Source: Symsagittifera roscoffensis
Taxonomy: Eukaryota; Xenacoelomorpha; Acoela; Convolutidae
Assembly (NCBI RefSeq): GCF_963678635.1
Contig: NC_087071.1
Span: forward strand, 21,109,194-21,173,193
DNA length: 64,000 bases
Reading direction: 5' to 3'
Part shown: piece by piece, positions 1 through 11,119 of the stretch
Numbering within the stretch: the stretch's first letter is position 1
Layout: the number at the start of each line of letters is the position of its first letter
Translations under genes and position numbers: made by a program
The notes under the pieces: generated by a model
Databases searched by the model: none
Told to the model about the DNA's origin: nothing
Seen by the model: only the letters and a program-made list of their open reading frames with translations

Positions 1-1292
1 ACGTGCAATGTGAACTGCTGGGCTACAGAATTCGGAAGTTGAACCTGATTGAGTTAGTTGGCGAATTGTTAATGAGTTATTTGTGTCGTGAATTTGTTGT
101 TGGGAGATATTAAGTTATCTAATTCGTGCTCAAGTTGGTAGTCTGTGGAGGGCTGAGTACATCGGGTTCGTTTACTTAGAGAGGGTAGATGAGGGGGTTA
201 CCGTCAGTGTGTGAAGAGGGAGAGAGATATGGTTCATCAGGGTTAGAATATTTTGTAGGCTGTAATGATAGTCGAGAAAAAATTAGTAGAGCTGGGTTCG
301 AAGTCAAGGAATTCGTCGGGGTTTTCTATATCAGAGTTAATAAAATTAGAAATTGTAATAAAAATTGTTTGAGTTGCATCGTCTGAGGCCATGCGGGGTG
401 AGTTAGGAACAAAAACTGAGCAGGGAAGAGGAGGTGAGGTCTGAAATTGAAATGAGGGAACTTTGGGGTTAGAGATTTGATGAATGGGCAAACGAACAGT
501 TGACAAATCCACTTTTTGGCTCATCGGGGGCTAAAAAGATGATTAATTTGAGAACGGAAATTTATTGTGTTTGGGTCTTCTACATTTTTTTCATATGTCT
601 GGTCAATATTCGGTTGTTAGAGTGTTATGTCTGATATTGGGCTTCGATGTGAGTTACTAGTTCGAATGGTTGGAAGTGGTCTATAACTTTGTGGGACTAA
701 AGATAAAGGGTGATTAATATGTAGACTGTGTAATTGCAATGGTGCTGCAGGTTTTGTGTTTGTATTATCTTGTGAAGTATCGTATGTGTTCGGTTTAATA
801 GATGGTTTTCATTTTAACAATTGCTAATTCGAGCATCAACAGGGACTTGTTCAATTGAGGTGGAAAAAATTCCAAAAAACTCTGCAAAAAGCGTGCTACG
901 CTTGCTTGTCTATTTACTGGTTTGTGTTTTGCACATGTATTATAGATTTTTTTAAGAGTGAAAAGAGACGTTCAATAAAATTAAAGTTTGCATATAATGT
1001 ATTCAATCTTTAAAATTTGTAGAAGGGACATCCTAGAATTGCTAGGAGTTCGTTTGTGATGTTTATGAAATTGAAAATAATAACCGATGAAACGACTTGT
1101 GAATGATGTTTTTCTCCATTGAGATATATATAGTTTTTAATATCTTCAAAGTATGCACTATTGTCTTGTCGGGATGTCGGAGAAACCTGCTGTTTCAGCT
1201 AGTTTTTGTAAGTTTTGATTAATTGACCGTATTTTTTTTGTATCCCTTTTAGTGAGAATTTCTTGAAAACGTTGCTTTTGAATGTGACTTTG

Positions 1293-3146
1293 TTAGTTAG
1301 ATTCAGAATAAATACCTATTGATTGTAGGTCTACATTCGGACTTCGAGCGGTTGCGCGTATGCTCTCAGATGAAAATTCCTTTAGAGGTATCATTAATGT
1401 AGGGCATGGAGTTAGGAGAAAATATTCATCTTCGTTTGGGTTAAGATGTAGTACCTGGTGGCTAATTTCAGTTCCATATGGGACATCTGTGTCCCAAAAG
1501 TAATTTTGGCGTGATAGTGTATCTACAAATTGTAATTCCTTCTTCTTAAATAAAATATAGGTATGCGTTGGTAGCATCTTTTATCTTCAAAAACATAAAG
1601 TGGTGAAAATTCTTAGTGCAAGTGTAATACCATGTAAGGTTTCCTTCATAGTCAATGAAGTTAGTGCGGTTACCAGATAAAAGTTGTCCTGCGTAAGGCA
1701 CTGCTAGGGCGAGAGATTGAAGTGTTCGTTCTAGTTCACATAAGTGATTGAATGTTTCTAGTTCAGAGCGTGACGTTTCTTGAAAAATTTTAATTAAGAT
1801 ATAATTTAATTTCATATCAAGCTGTATATGTTAATGGATTGCGCCAAAATAGTTGTTATTCGTTTGTGAAAACTCTTTCATTTTTGTGCTGTCTTTGTTT
1901 TTTGGATGAAATTTTCCGTTAGTGTTTTCTGTATGTTACTGGGTTGTAGAATTTTTTAAATTCTCTATTTTGATATAAATGTGCTTTATCGATAATTAAT
2001 TTGCCTGGTTTCATGTCTCCAAACTTTTTTTATTTGACAAGAATTCCTGAATATTGTTTTCGAAAAAATGGTTTGGACTCCTTGCATGACACTTCGGTTT
2101 CAGGTTAAATTTGAAAACTTGTTTAATTATTCTCTATACCATCTATATTTTTATATTTCTGGCGTTGTGAGTTGATTCGATCAGGTTGATTTTTTTGAAG
2201 GATTTAAACTCTATAAAGTTTTTTCGGTGAAATTTTATCATTCTTGTGTGATTTTCACTGACTTGAAATGTGGTACATGTGTCTTCATGGAGCCAAACTA
2301 AGGTTGCCTGTGTTTTAGTAGTGGGATCGCAAAATCCTTGAATATTTTTACACCGGTAAGAGTCTTTTTTGATACAATTTGGTAGCAATTTTTATATCTC
2401 GATTTAATTGTACTTTTTCTAATTGAAATTTCTTATCGAAAAATATCATTCCTGGCAGCCTGAATTTTTTGTGTCTGCTTTGCAATTTAATGGGTTATAT
2501 ATTCCATTGTGTGGTATCCAATATATATTGTGTAAATCGTAGGTTAAATGTCCGTGAGCACCGTGATACGGGAATTTATCGTCTAGCTGCATTTGTCCTT
2601 GGTTGCGTTCAAATTGTGCTTTGTATGCAGAGTCGGGAAAAACTTGAAAATTTTCTAATTCACGATTTGTGCTTTTGTTTGTGACTAACTTTAAACACTG
2701 TAGTCCAATTTCACAAGCTTCGGGGTTAGGGTGTTAAATTGTTCGATAATACTGTGATAAAAGGGATCATAATCAAGTCTGGTTTTATTGCTGTTCGAAA
2801 TTGGTGAAGAATGTACTTTTTGTTCTGAAAGTTTTTCTGTATATTTTTATCCTCTTAGAGTTGGAGCTGTGGCTTTTGACTAAATCTTAGCTACTATAGT
2901 GATTGATTCAGTGATTTGTGGTTCAGATTCTTCTTGTGTTACTTGATAAATGGCGTTATTATGTAGTGTTCTTAATTGATTATCTTCACAATCATAAAGT
3001 GTAACAGCGGTCCTGTTCGAGGAAATGGTTTGGATGAGGTGTAGGTTCAAGAAGTACAAGAGGGTTAAGGGTTTTGATTCAAAAAATCTTTTAAAAGTTA
3101 CCGTTTTTAATAATCCTGAAAAAAGATTATGGAATTTTTTTTGCAA
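1293..3146 (-). pseudogene. Envelope-like glycoprotein remnant of the gypsy element
   Basis: Four minus-strand open pieces in consistent order (3146-2880, 2388-2143, 1815-1546, 1577-1293) look like consecutive parts of one cysteine-containing secreted glycoprotein. The first piece has a hydrophobic stretch and then a Tyr-Asp-Cys motif near its mature start. The second has a Gly-x-Cys, then Val-Trp and another Cys. The third has Asn-Arg-Thr and Asn-Leu-Thr glycosylation sequons. This resembles the ectodomains of envelope proteins in errantivirus-like Ty3/gypsy elements, and the location 3' of integrase agrees. No transmembrane anchor or fusion peptide could be recognised. Frames are interrupted between all pieces, so no functional protein is encoded. 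The identification rests on pattern and position only. Confidence 0.5.
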
Positions 3147-6066
3147 CCTAATATCTTTTTTGTATATCTTTCGTAATTGTAGATATTCTGTTGCAATAAA
3201 TTCGGCTGGGCAAATTTTTAGCTATCAAATTTGGTAAAGTTAGTGGTTATGGATGATGTCAAAAATTATTTAATTTTACTGCTACTTCAAAATTAGCGAT
3301 TAAATTAGGCTGGGTGGGGATTTAGATATTATGTTCTTTTATGTCCTTGTGAATACTGGGTCTATTTGTTTTTGTAGTTTGTTGAGTGCTCATTTATGGA
3401 GTCCGTTGCTATCGAGGTGATCGCAAAAAAGGGAGAGGGTGCATACAAAAGAAATCAATCTAGGCATAGGGGTGTGTTTGGACCTCGTCTTTTACGGTAT
3501 CTATCATCTTTATGACTTGCTAAATTTGTAGGTAAGGTAGTTGATGGTGTTTGATGGAAGTGATAGGGTTTCTGGTAATGATAAAGCAGTATCTAAATTA
3601 AAAAAAGTCTATTTGATCGCTAACCAACTTTGGTTCAACCTGAGAAAACCTTTTTGTCATCTAACGAGGATGTCTTTCAGATGAAGTAGGAGGATTAAAG
3701 AAATTTTCACGAATTTGTTCAGAACTGGGTGTTAAACTTAAATAATCTGAAAGAATGTTTGGGATATTTTGTTTGAAAAAAGTTTGAAGCGATGGAGGGA
3801 TGCTTTGTATTGTTTTACTAGAAAGATTTAAAAAGATCGATCATGGGGATGAGGGTACGTTAAAATGAACTCTTGGTGTTGAAAGGTTTCGATTTCGTCG
3901 GTGGTGAACAATTTGTTTTGTAATTTTTTTGTTAAATTTTGGTTTCGACTGGAATGGCTGATTCTGTTAAGGTCTTGTTAGAGTGAGAGGTAGATGTTAG
4001 GTGTTGATATCTATTGTTGTTCACTTGGGGGTGCTTGGCTAATGGCTGGTGTTAATAGTTTGGATAGTAATATGTGTCTTTTTTCAAATGTATTAAAGTT
4101 TTCTACAAATGTGATACTTTTAGATGATTGGGGTTGATTCGTTTGGCTAGATGTCGGTATTTTCCGTTGTCTTGGGATGTGGATGTAGTGGTGGGTGGGG
4201 ATTTTTTATTGGTGTTTAGATTAGCAATTTTGAAACATTTATATGCTTTATTAATTTAAGTCTACGTTCTTTATCATATTCTTCTGCAAAAATGATTAGC
4301 AAAACTGTTGCTAATGCAAAAGTAAATATTGCTTTTTTAAAGCATTTAAGGGTTGTTAAAGTTAAAAAACCGAGAACTTTTTGAAAAATTATGAAAAAAA
4401 TAAGGATATCTTTCCTTCTTAGTAAACTTAGTATCATTTATGAAATATTTATTTTTCGTACCTGATTAGGTGGTCAATGGTTTGAAATAGATAAAGTAAT
4501 AAAAAAGAGTGAACTGGCATCGTAAAAATTAGAAAAAGAAGGATTGCAAATCTAAAAAGTAGGTCATGACCAAAAAAAAGTTGACAATCCGTTGAACAAA
4601 TTGAGAGAATGAATAGTTTTATTTATTGAATTGAGTTTGAAAGAAATATTCGAGAAGTGATTTGCTCTGTGGAAGTTTTCTTTTGTATTTTTTTTTGTGT
4701 TGAAGCCGACTGAGTTGTTTAATAATTTTTGACAAGTGGGTTGGGTATGAGGAGTTTCTGGTGGAAGGAAATCCAAGTGCTTAGGTGTTAATTTTCTAAC
4801 TATTTTTTAAATTGTAAGATGATTAGGTGATTTTTTGAGGTAGAACGGCTTTAAACTAAGTGATCTTGTCGAATTTCTTTTTTAGGCTAATTTAATTTTT
4901 TTTTGGAAGAATGCAGGGTATAAATTGAGACAAAAATTGATTTTTGTGTTAATTGACAGAAGAGGGTTGTTATTTTTATATGATGTTTATTTAGGTTGTC
5001 ATAAAAAAAGATACTGTTTTTTTTCACCTGGAGTTCACAGTTTTATATCTGGTTCAAACTGGAGATATATCGGCTAATAATAGTGGTGGTGACTAGAGAT
5101 AAATCAGATGATTTCAATTTTTTTTTATATACCTGATCTTAAACTAGTTAATTCGAGAAAGAAAATAAATGTTAGTGAAAAAACCCTTTCCGAATTTTTT
5201 TTAGTACAAAAGTTATTGATTTTGAATCATTAACCAGAGGGTTTTTGAAATTCTACTTTTTTAAAAATTTTAGATTGTGGAATAAAGGTTCTGTGATCTT
5301 TTCCTAGGCGAGATGATTGACGCTGTTGTGATACTTTTTTGATTTCAGGTTTGAGGATTGTTTGTTAATGCTTACATCTAAGTCTTTGTTTTGAGGTATA
5401 TGATTTTGAGGCTTGTCTGTTACGTCTTTTAAAAAATTGTCTAATTATATGGGTACAAGATCGGAGTTTGTTGATACCTGTTGTGCCTTGATTTCTGTGC
5501 TTTGGTCAACGATGTGTAGTTTTGTGAAAGATCATAATTGTGTTAATTTTCTAAGGGCGTATGCCTTCGAGTAGTGTAGTAAAAAAATTCTATGTTGTTT
5601 TTCATATTGTGATTTTTAAAACTAATTTGATATTCTTTTTTTTTCGGCTAAGCTGTAGCTATTTGAGATTCCTTTTTGAATAAAAATTTTTTTCATCAAG
5701 ACAAACGTTCCTTTTTTAGGTTTGATGCTGGTGTGAAAAGTGAATTAATTAGAGAATGAATATTTTGTCTTTGTAAAAATTTTACTGCATTTTTTTTATA
5801 AATTTCTTTTTAATTTTTATTTTAGTTTAAAATCCTTTTTGTATTGGTTCCAGAGGCTATTTTTGAATTTTGTGGATAGTGAAAATGATATTCGGCATGA
5901 GTGTGAAGTGGTAGATTATATCAAATTGATACATTTTTGCGTTGACAGTAAACTTGTGCGTTTATTTAGGAGTTTGCTGTGATTATTATTGGCTTACGTT
6001 GATTTTGGATAAAAATCGTTTCATATGGTGAGAGTCCAAGTGTTGCTGTAATTGGTGAATTTTATG

Positions 6067-6450
6067 CTAAGAGAATAACTTTACATCTGCTGACCATTCG
6101 GTGTATTTTGTAACATCTCCGTTTATAAAACATCGGAGGTATTCTGGTAGTGATCGATTCATGCCTTCAACTAGTCCATTTGTCCATGGGGCAGGGAATG
6201 TTCTAGATTCTTGTTTGATATTACAGAATTGAAATAGTGTTATGATTTCGGTATTTATATACTCTGTTCCATTTTCTGTGACAAGGACTTCTCCAGTTTT
6301 TGAAATCCAGTGTTTGTAAAGTGTTGTAAAAATATAGTAAGCGTTACAGTGAGATAGAGGATTGAGTGCTATATAGTGTGCAGATGCACCTACTATTACC
6401 ATTATATGAATTTCTTTCTGAGGAGGTTGATATAGGATCTTTGGTATCAA
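6067..6450 (-). pseudogene. Ty3/gypsy integrase core remnant
   Basis: A 127-residue open stretch carries the second half of an rve-type integrase catalytic core. It has T-E-N-G-T-E-Y, where the second catalytic Asp would sit in D-N-G-x-E-F, then an alternating helix. A P-x-x-N-G-L-V-E-G-M-N-R-S-L motif follows, matching the integrase segment around the catalytic Glu. The catalytic Asp is replaced by Glu in T-E-N-G, consistent with decay. The same C-terminal part (INGD, EWS.D.K) appears in the related copies near 19.0 and 25.2 kb. Upstream zinc-binding and downstream C-terminal parts are not intact. Stops bound the frame on both sides. Confidence 0.75.
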
Positions 6451-7329
6451 ATGATAGTCTGCTATTAAAATAAAGGCTTTCTCTTTTGAAATTTTAGTTT
6501 TCCGCTACTTGCTTTTGGTGTGGGAAAAGTTTGCTTAATTAACATGTTATGCAATCATTGTTTTTTTCTTCAATTTGGTGCTTTCGGAGATGAGTTAAAA
6601 AAGAAAATATCTTTTCTGATCCAGCATGTCCTTTTTGTATGCAAAAAATGTGAAATGTAAATTGCAAAAAAAACTAAAAAAATAAGCTTAGTGGAAAACG
6701 GGGTACTTTTTTTTAACAGTATGATATTCTAAGAGATCAGAATTTTCATTTATCGTCCAACTACTGAATTTTCGAAAACATTGGAGTAAGTTTTTTTTCT
6801 AGAATTGTGATATCAGCTTTTACTGATTTTGTTTTGTATTTGTGCCAAGATTTAAGTTTCTTGATGACAGTGTCTACAATTTGTTATTTTTGTAAAAACA
6901 AAAGTGTCATTGTTTCTGTGTGAGAGAAAAATTTTTTGAATTTCATTTTTGAGACAGGTAGATTATCCAAGGGGTCTTGTTAACTAAATAATTTTTTGAT
7001 TGTATATTTTAGGTTGAGTTCTTTTCTATTATTTGGAATGAATTATTACGGTGTGATTTTTGTTTAGTTTTCTCTTTTTTGTTTTGTTTTTATCTATGAT
7101 GAGTATGGCATTGGTTCAAATGTATTTTTTTCTAATAAATCTACTTCACAGTGGTTGTTTCGGCGCTCAAGATATAAAGGGGTTTGTTTTAAGGTGTTTG
7201 TTTGTGGAGCGTCAGATTCATTTTTTTCTGCATATTTACATTCTAGTCTTTGTGATGTCTTGTTTTTTGCTATGAAGAATTTTGTGTTTTGTGGTAATCA
7301 TATTCTATTAGATTTACCTGTATAATTTG

Positions 7330-7881
7330 CGTTTCATCATAAGGGTAGATAGTTTAAGTTCTCCTTGCGTAAAAAATCTTGAATTTGCTGGTATGAGGTT
7401 CATTTTTTTTGTTCCTTTGGGTGATTCTAGAAGTGCTGCACCAAATTTGTTCATGACCTGGGAGTCTATGAGCCAGTTGCATTTTGATTCATCGATTAGA
7501 AAATTTAATTTTCGTGCATCGGGAACAATTTTAATTGATTCTCCTTTAGCGAGATTACTGATGGTATTAATGAAGGTATATCCTCCCGGTTGTTTTGTTT
7601 TGTTTACTGATGATCTGATTTCCTGTTTTCGAGAATGTCTACTAATCTGCTTACTATATATTGTAAGTGGATTGGTTCTTTACTTGTCGTTGTTTTTTGA
7701 AAACTGCGTCATGTTTAAGTGGGAGAAGTAATGGTGAAGGTATTTTTCCAACGTCGAACTTAGATGTTGCATAAACCATTGGATTTTTTGATACAAATTC
7801 AGCTAGTTGTTGCAAATTCTTAATGTTTGTTTTGGGAAAATTAAAAATTGAATATTTTAACAGTTTCCTGCTGTTGTTCAT
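7330..7881 (-). pseudogene. Ty3/gypsy reverse transcriptase fragment (fingers and palm start)
   Basis: The open piece 7881-7654 matches the entry to a gypsy reverse transcriptase, with a Lys-Phe-Asp-x-Gly-Lys-Ile-Pro run followed by a Leu-rich segment and KKQR. After a frame change, minus-strand sequence around 7590-7340 reads INTISNLAKG..IKIVPDARKLNFLID, the motif corresponding to the usual R.V.DYR.LN region. The copies at 20.7 and 27.0 kb carry the same DAR-x-LN variant, so it is a family feature and not decay. The YxDD box is not recognisable in this copy. Only about 0.9 kb separates this piece from the integrase, so the RT C-terminus and RNase H are largely missing or unreadable. Confidence 0.65.
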
Positions 7882-8716
7882 CTGTATATTTTGAAATTTG
7901 GAATGTTAGTTTAAAAAAGGGTTTTTTGTGAAATAATCCGTGTTTCGATCTGAAACTTTAATAATTATATTAATTGACGTTTCTTCATAAAAAATTGTTG
8001 ACTGACAAATACCCTGTAAGTTTGAAAGACTATTCACTCTGAATGTAGTGCTATTATATCTGTTTTGTAATCTTTAGCGTATTTGTTAGATGAAATCGTT
8101 ACTTTAAAAGTTTTATGATACGGTTTGAATTCTAGATCAGACATAAACAGCTTTGTTCACTTCGATCAGTGTTTAATTGATGCACTTGATTGACAGAAAT
8201 GTCAAACACATGTACTTTTAGTGGTTTCAGATGTTTTCATGCCTGATTATATGGGTATAAATACAGTATTAGAAAGGTTTTAGGGATTTACTTCTCAGTT
8301 TTGTATGTTTGTCTTCGAAATATAATTTAGTAATTAAGATGTTTCTTCTGGGATTCCAACTAATATGTCTTAGTTTTGTTTAATGTCTGTTATGTGGAAT
8401 ACTTGTTTGAAGAGTTTTTGTAAAAAAAATTTTGTTCCATCGTTCGAGTTGAGATAAGGAACAAATGATTTTTTGCATAGTTTGTTAGACATGTGCAGGG
8501 GCTAGATTACTTTATTTTTGAAGGGGAAAAATTTGGTGGTAGATTTTGAATTTCGTTTCATGTAGGGATGTTAATAAGTTTTGAGTTTGGGCCAGATCCA
8601 GCTAAGAAATCTATTTCAAGATCTGATGATAAAAGAAGTGGTATTGTCCAAACTTTTTCTTTCAATTTTTTTTGTTGTATTCTGGTATTTGTTGTGCATA
8701 TTGGAGTTTGTTTCAA

Positions 8717-9350
8717 TTAGATGTGGAATGTAATTTTTGTTTCTTGATTTTTATCAATTTCTGGAAAATTAGGTTTAAGAAATTCTTTTTGGCAATAATT
8801 TGATTCAGTTCGTGTTTCAAATTCAGGTTCTATTTGAAGCAAGTTAATGATTTGTGTGTTTTCTGTGTCACTTTCTTCATCTTTGCTTTCACAGTGTATT
8901 TGATTTAACTGTACTTCTGAAGTTTCTGTATTTTCCATACTGAACGTCTGAAAATGTTTCATTTGTGGGTTGTACTTGATTAATTTGTCCGTAATGATTC
9001 GGTGTACTACTTGTGTCTTTTTGATGTTGCGTGTTTGTGTATAGAGAATTATTTCGATGTGGCGACCTAAATTATCTTCTTGATCTGCTGTGATAGTTGT
9101 GGTTCCTATTTCTAGAGTTATTATAGGACTTTTTTCGTATGGTCTATTTTTGGAGTAATTTTGTGGTCTACTATCCGCGTAATTTCCATCTCGATTATTT
9201 GAATAGTTTCGATTTCGATTAATTGAAGAGTTTCTTGAACGATCATTGGAATAGTATCTATTCCGGGAGTTTGACTATGAACAGTTTCTATCATAGTTTT
9301 AGTAATTACTTCTATGATTTTGATTTAGAGTAGCCGTTTTTGTGCTGTTA
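8717..9350 (-). pseudogene. Gag C-terminal / gag-pol junction remnant
   Basis: Upstream of RT in element orientation, minus-strand translation gives an Arg/Asn/Ser-rich low-complexity stretch (near 9350-9170, with repeats like SRNSS, NRNRN and SNNRDGN). An acidic 81-residue open piece follows (8962-8717, with ESKDEESDTEN). Basic Asn/Arg-rich tails are common at the nucleocapsid end of gag, and an acidic spacer before pol is plausible. No zinc knuckle and no convincing DTG/DSG protease motif was found. Assignment is by position and composition only. Confidence 0.4.
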
Positions 9351-9959
9351 TTTTGACTATTCGATCTGTTAATTTCTATTTGGGAAAGTTTTTGTGAGAT
9401 TCGTCGATCTGGTGACCTTTTGGTTGTTTATTGGCTTATTTTTGTTGTCGTTTAAATTTCGAGCTGTTAGTTCTTTCGCTTCTGTGAGTTTATCCTAATC
9501 TTCGGGCATTAGATTGTTGAGTGAAGTCAGGTGGAGAGGTTATATCAATTAGATGATTTTGTACTTTCTCGGTGGTAAAGTTTTGTTTCAAGAAAAACTT
9601 GCTTACTCTTATTTAGGTTTGTGATATGTGATCAAGGGTTGGAGAATAGTAAATCAACCCACAAGGTTCAGGTACAATTAGAACACGAGTCGACAATAAG
9701 ATATTTTTTTAGATCTTTGCTAAATTATTATTGCTTACGCCTGGGTCAATTAATAGGAGGGATCAAGTGAAAGATGAGTGACCAAAAATCCTGACTGTTT
9801 ATCTTAATTAGATTGGTTAGTTGATCAAAAATTTCTAATAAACTTGGTTAGTAGATAAAGGTTGACGAGTGAATCAACATTTGAGGTCGCTAGATACTTT
9901 TTACTAGGAGCCGGGTGGTTAACTCATAGAGTAATTTCAGATAAGGTACACCGTCTGCT

Positions 9960-10085
9960 CGTTACGCTATCTTTTTTTTCGGCCGGATAGATTCGTGCAA
10001 CTTCTTAGTCTAATACCAATCTTACCTTACTCAAGTAGCTCCTAGTCTCAATAGATCTAGTGTATACTGGTTTTTGCACTGGTTA
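9960..10085 (-). repeat. LTR-like end sequence of the gypsy element
   Basis: This stretch contains CCGGATAGATTC, TTAGTCTAATACC and CCTAGTCTCAATAGATCT. The same words appear in the same order on the opposite strand at about 15958-16065. Two copies in opposite orientation at the outer end of a gypsy element suggest LTR sequence and a separate LTR relic. Terminal TG/CA, target duplication and primer-binding site were not identified. Confidence 0.45.
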
Positions 10086-10183
10086 GATATCAGAAACTCT
10101 CTTGAAGGAGAACAACGGTCTTCTAAGTTTTAATTATTTTGTTCTGCTGCAATAGTTTCAACGTTACAAATAAATATAAGTGT

Positions 10184-10226
10184 TAGTTATGGATCATGAT
10201 TGGTTAGTTATGGATCATGATTGGTT
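10184..10226. repeat. Two-unit tandem repeat, 21 bp
   Basis: TTAGTTATGGATCATGATTG occurs twice back to back. The core GGATCATGATTGGTTA recurs once at about 16089, close to the inverted LTR-like fragment, so it probably belongs to the same repeat family. Confidence 0.7.
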
Positions 10227-10831
10227 TTATAGAGATAGTTTTATCAAAAATATAATTGGATATGAATACTAGTTTAAAGTTGCTTCCAATAGCCTAAACT
10301 TAACTTATTTGTGATCAGAAATAAGACGAAAAATAAAGAAATTTAGGAAAATCCTTGCTTTATTTAAACATTTCATAAATAATTTCCAACCAGAAGTTTA
10401 GATTAGATATGAAGTAATTCAGGTCAGAAGTCTTCTGTGAATAACATACTGCCACTTAACGTATTGGTTGTTCTCATTTGAGATAACTTTTTGAAACTTG
10501 AGCTCCAGGATAAACGAAAGAAATTAAAGCGAAATGCAAATATTATTTATCTATTTAATAATTTAAGTTGTATTATGACCAATAAATTCCATTATGGAAG
10601 ACTGCTAATGATATGGAGTCAAACAGTTCATACATGTCTGTTTATACAGTTCGCATATGTGGGAGAGTGCCAATCAAATTGTTTTCATGCTATTTTTTGA
10701 GTTTTTGAAATGTATGGGCATTTATGAGAATTGTACGACTAGCATTTTTGGACAACTTATGTTTTATTTCGAGAAATCTTATATTGTGAGTTGTCTTTTG
10801 TTGCGAGTTGTCGCAATACGTTTTGTTGCAG

Positions 10832-11119
10832 GCATGTTCCAATGTGAACAAACAAAGTTATGCATTCCAACCGAATGGATCTGCAACGATGTTTCCAATT
10901 GCGGTCACTATGATGAGAGTGATGAAAATGACGAGCTTCACAATTGTACAAAGAAGAGGCTTGACAGAAAAAATTATTACAATGCAACTGTGACTACACC
11001 ATGGGGGAGTCAGTTGAATCCGCGTGAATACATGTGCAAAATAGGATATGATCAATGTAGATATGCTTTGTTTCACTGTGCTGTTCAGCAGGACGGCATC
11101 ATGGAGTGCCCTACTGGAG
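10832..11119 (+). CDS. Gene 1 exon: LDLa-1 and a degenerate LDLa-2
   Basis: The exon opens after TTTTGTTGCAG in phase 1 and ends at GGAG|GTACAT in phase 1. It encodes FQC....LCIP.EWIC...NC...DESDE....C, cysteines 2 to 6 of an LDLa module. Cysteine 1 is expected at the end of the missing first exon, as in genes 2 and 3. A second module follows with MC.....QC.....HC, but its fourth cysteine is replaced (QQDG instead of CDG). The calcium-binding acidic box, completed in the next exon as VDEHV, is poor. An N-Y-N-A-T glycosylation sequon lies between the modules. Confidence 0.85.

Larger units (their letters stand above)
1..10100 (-). mobile_element. Decayed Ty3/gypsy retroelement with envelope-like region, truncated by the window edge
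   Basis: A long minus-strand retroelement ruin. Read from high to low coordinates, it shows a gag-like low-complexity region (about 9350-8717), the start of a reverse transcriptase (7881-7330), an integrase core (6450-6067) and a secreted-glycoprotein-like envelope region (about 3146-1293). This gag-RT-integrase-env order is that of env-bearing Ty3/gypsy elements. Every frame is broken by stops and frameshifts, so the copy is dead. The right end carries an LTR-like stretch near 9960-10085 that recurs inverted at about 15958. The other LTR would lie beyond base 1. Pol is homologous to the copies at 17.9-22.4 and 24.3-28.4 kb. Its position just 5' of the first visible exon of channel gene 1 suggests insertion in that gene's intron 1. 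Exact ends are not defined. Confidence 0.75.

Noticed and set aside
10657-10831. Extension of gene 1's first visible exon upstream to an ATG at 10657
   Set aside because: It would start a secreted or channel protein with a random AT-rich leader lacking TM1. The acceptor TTTTGTTGCAG at 10831 matches the phase and position of the same exon in genes 2 and 3.
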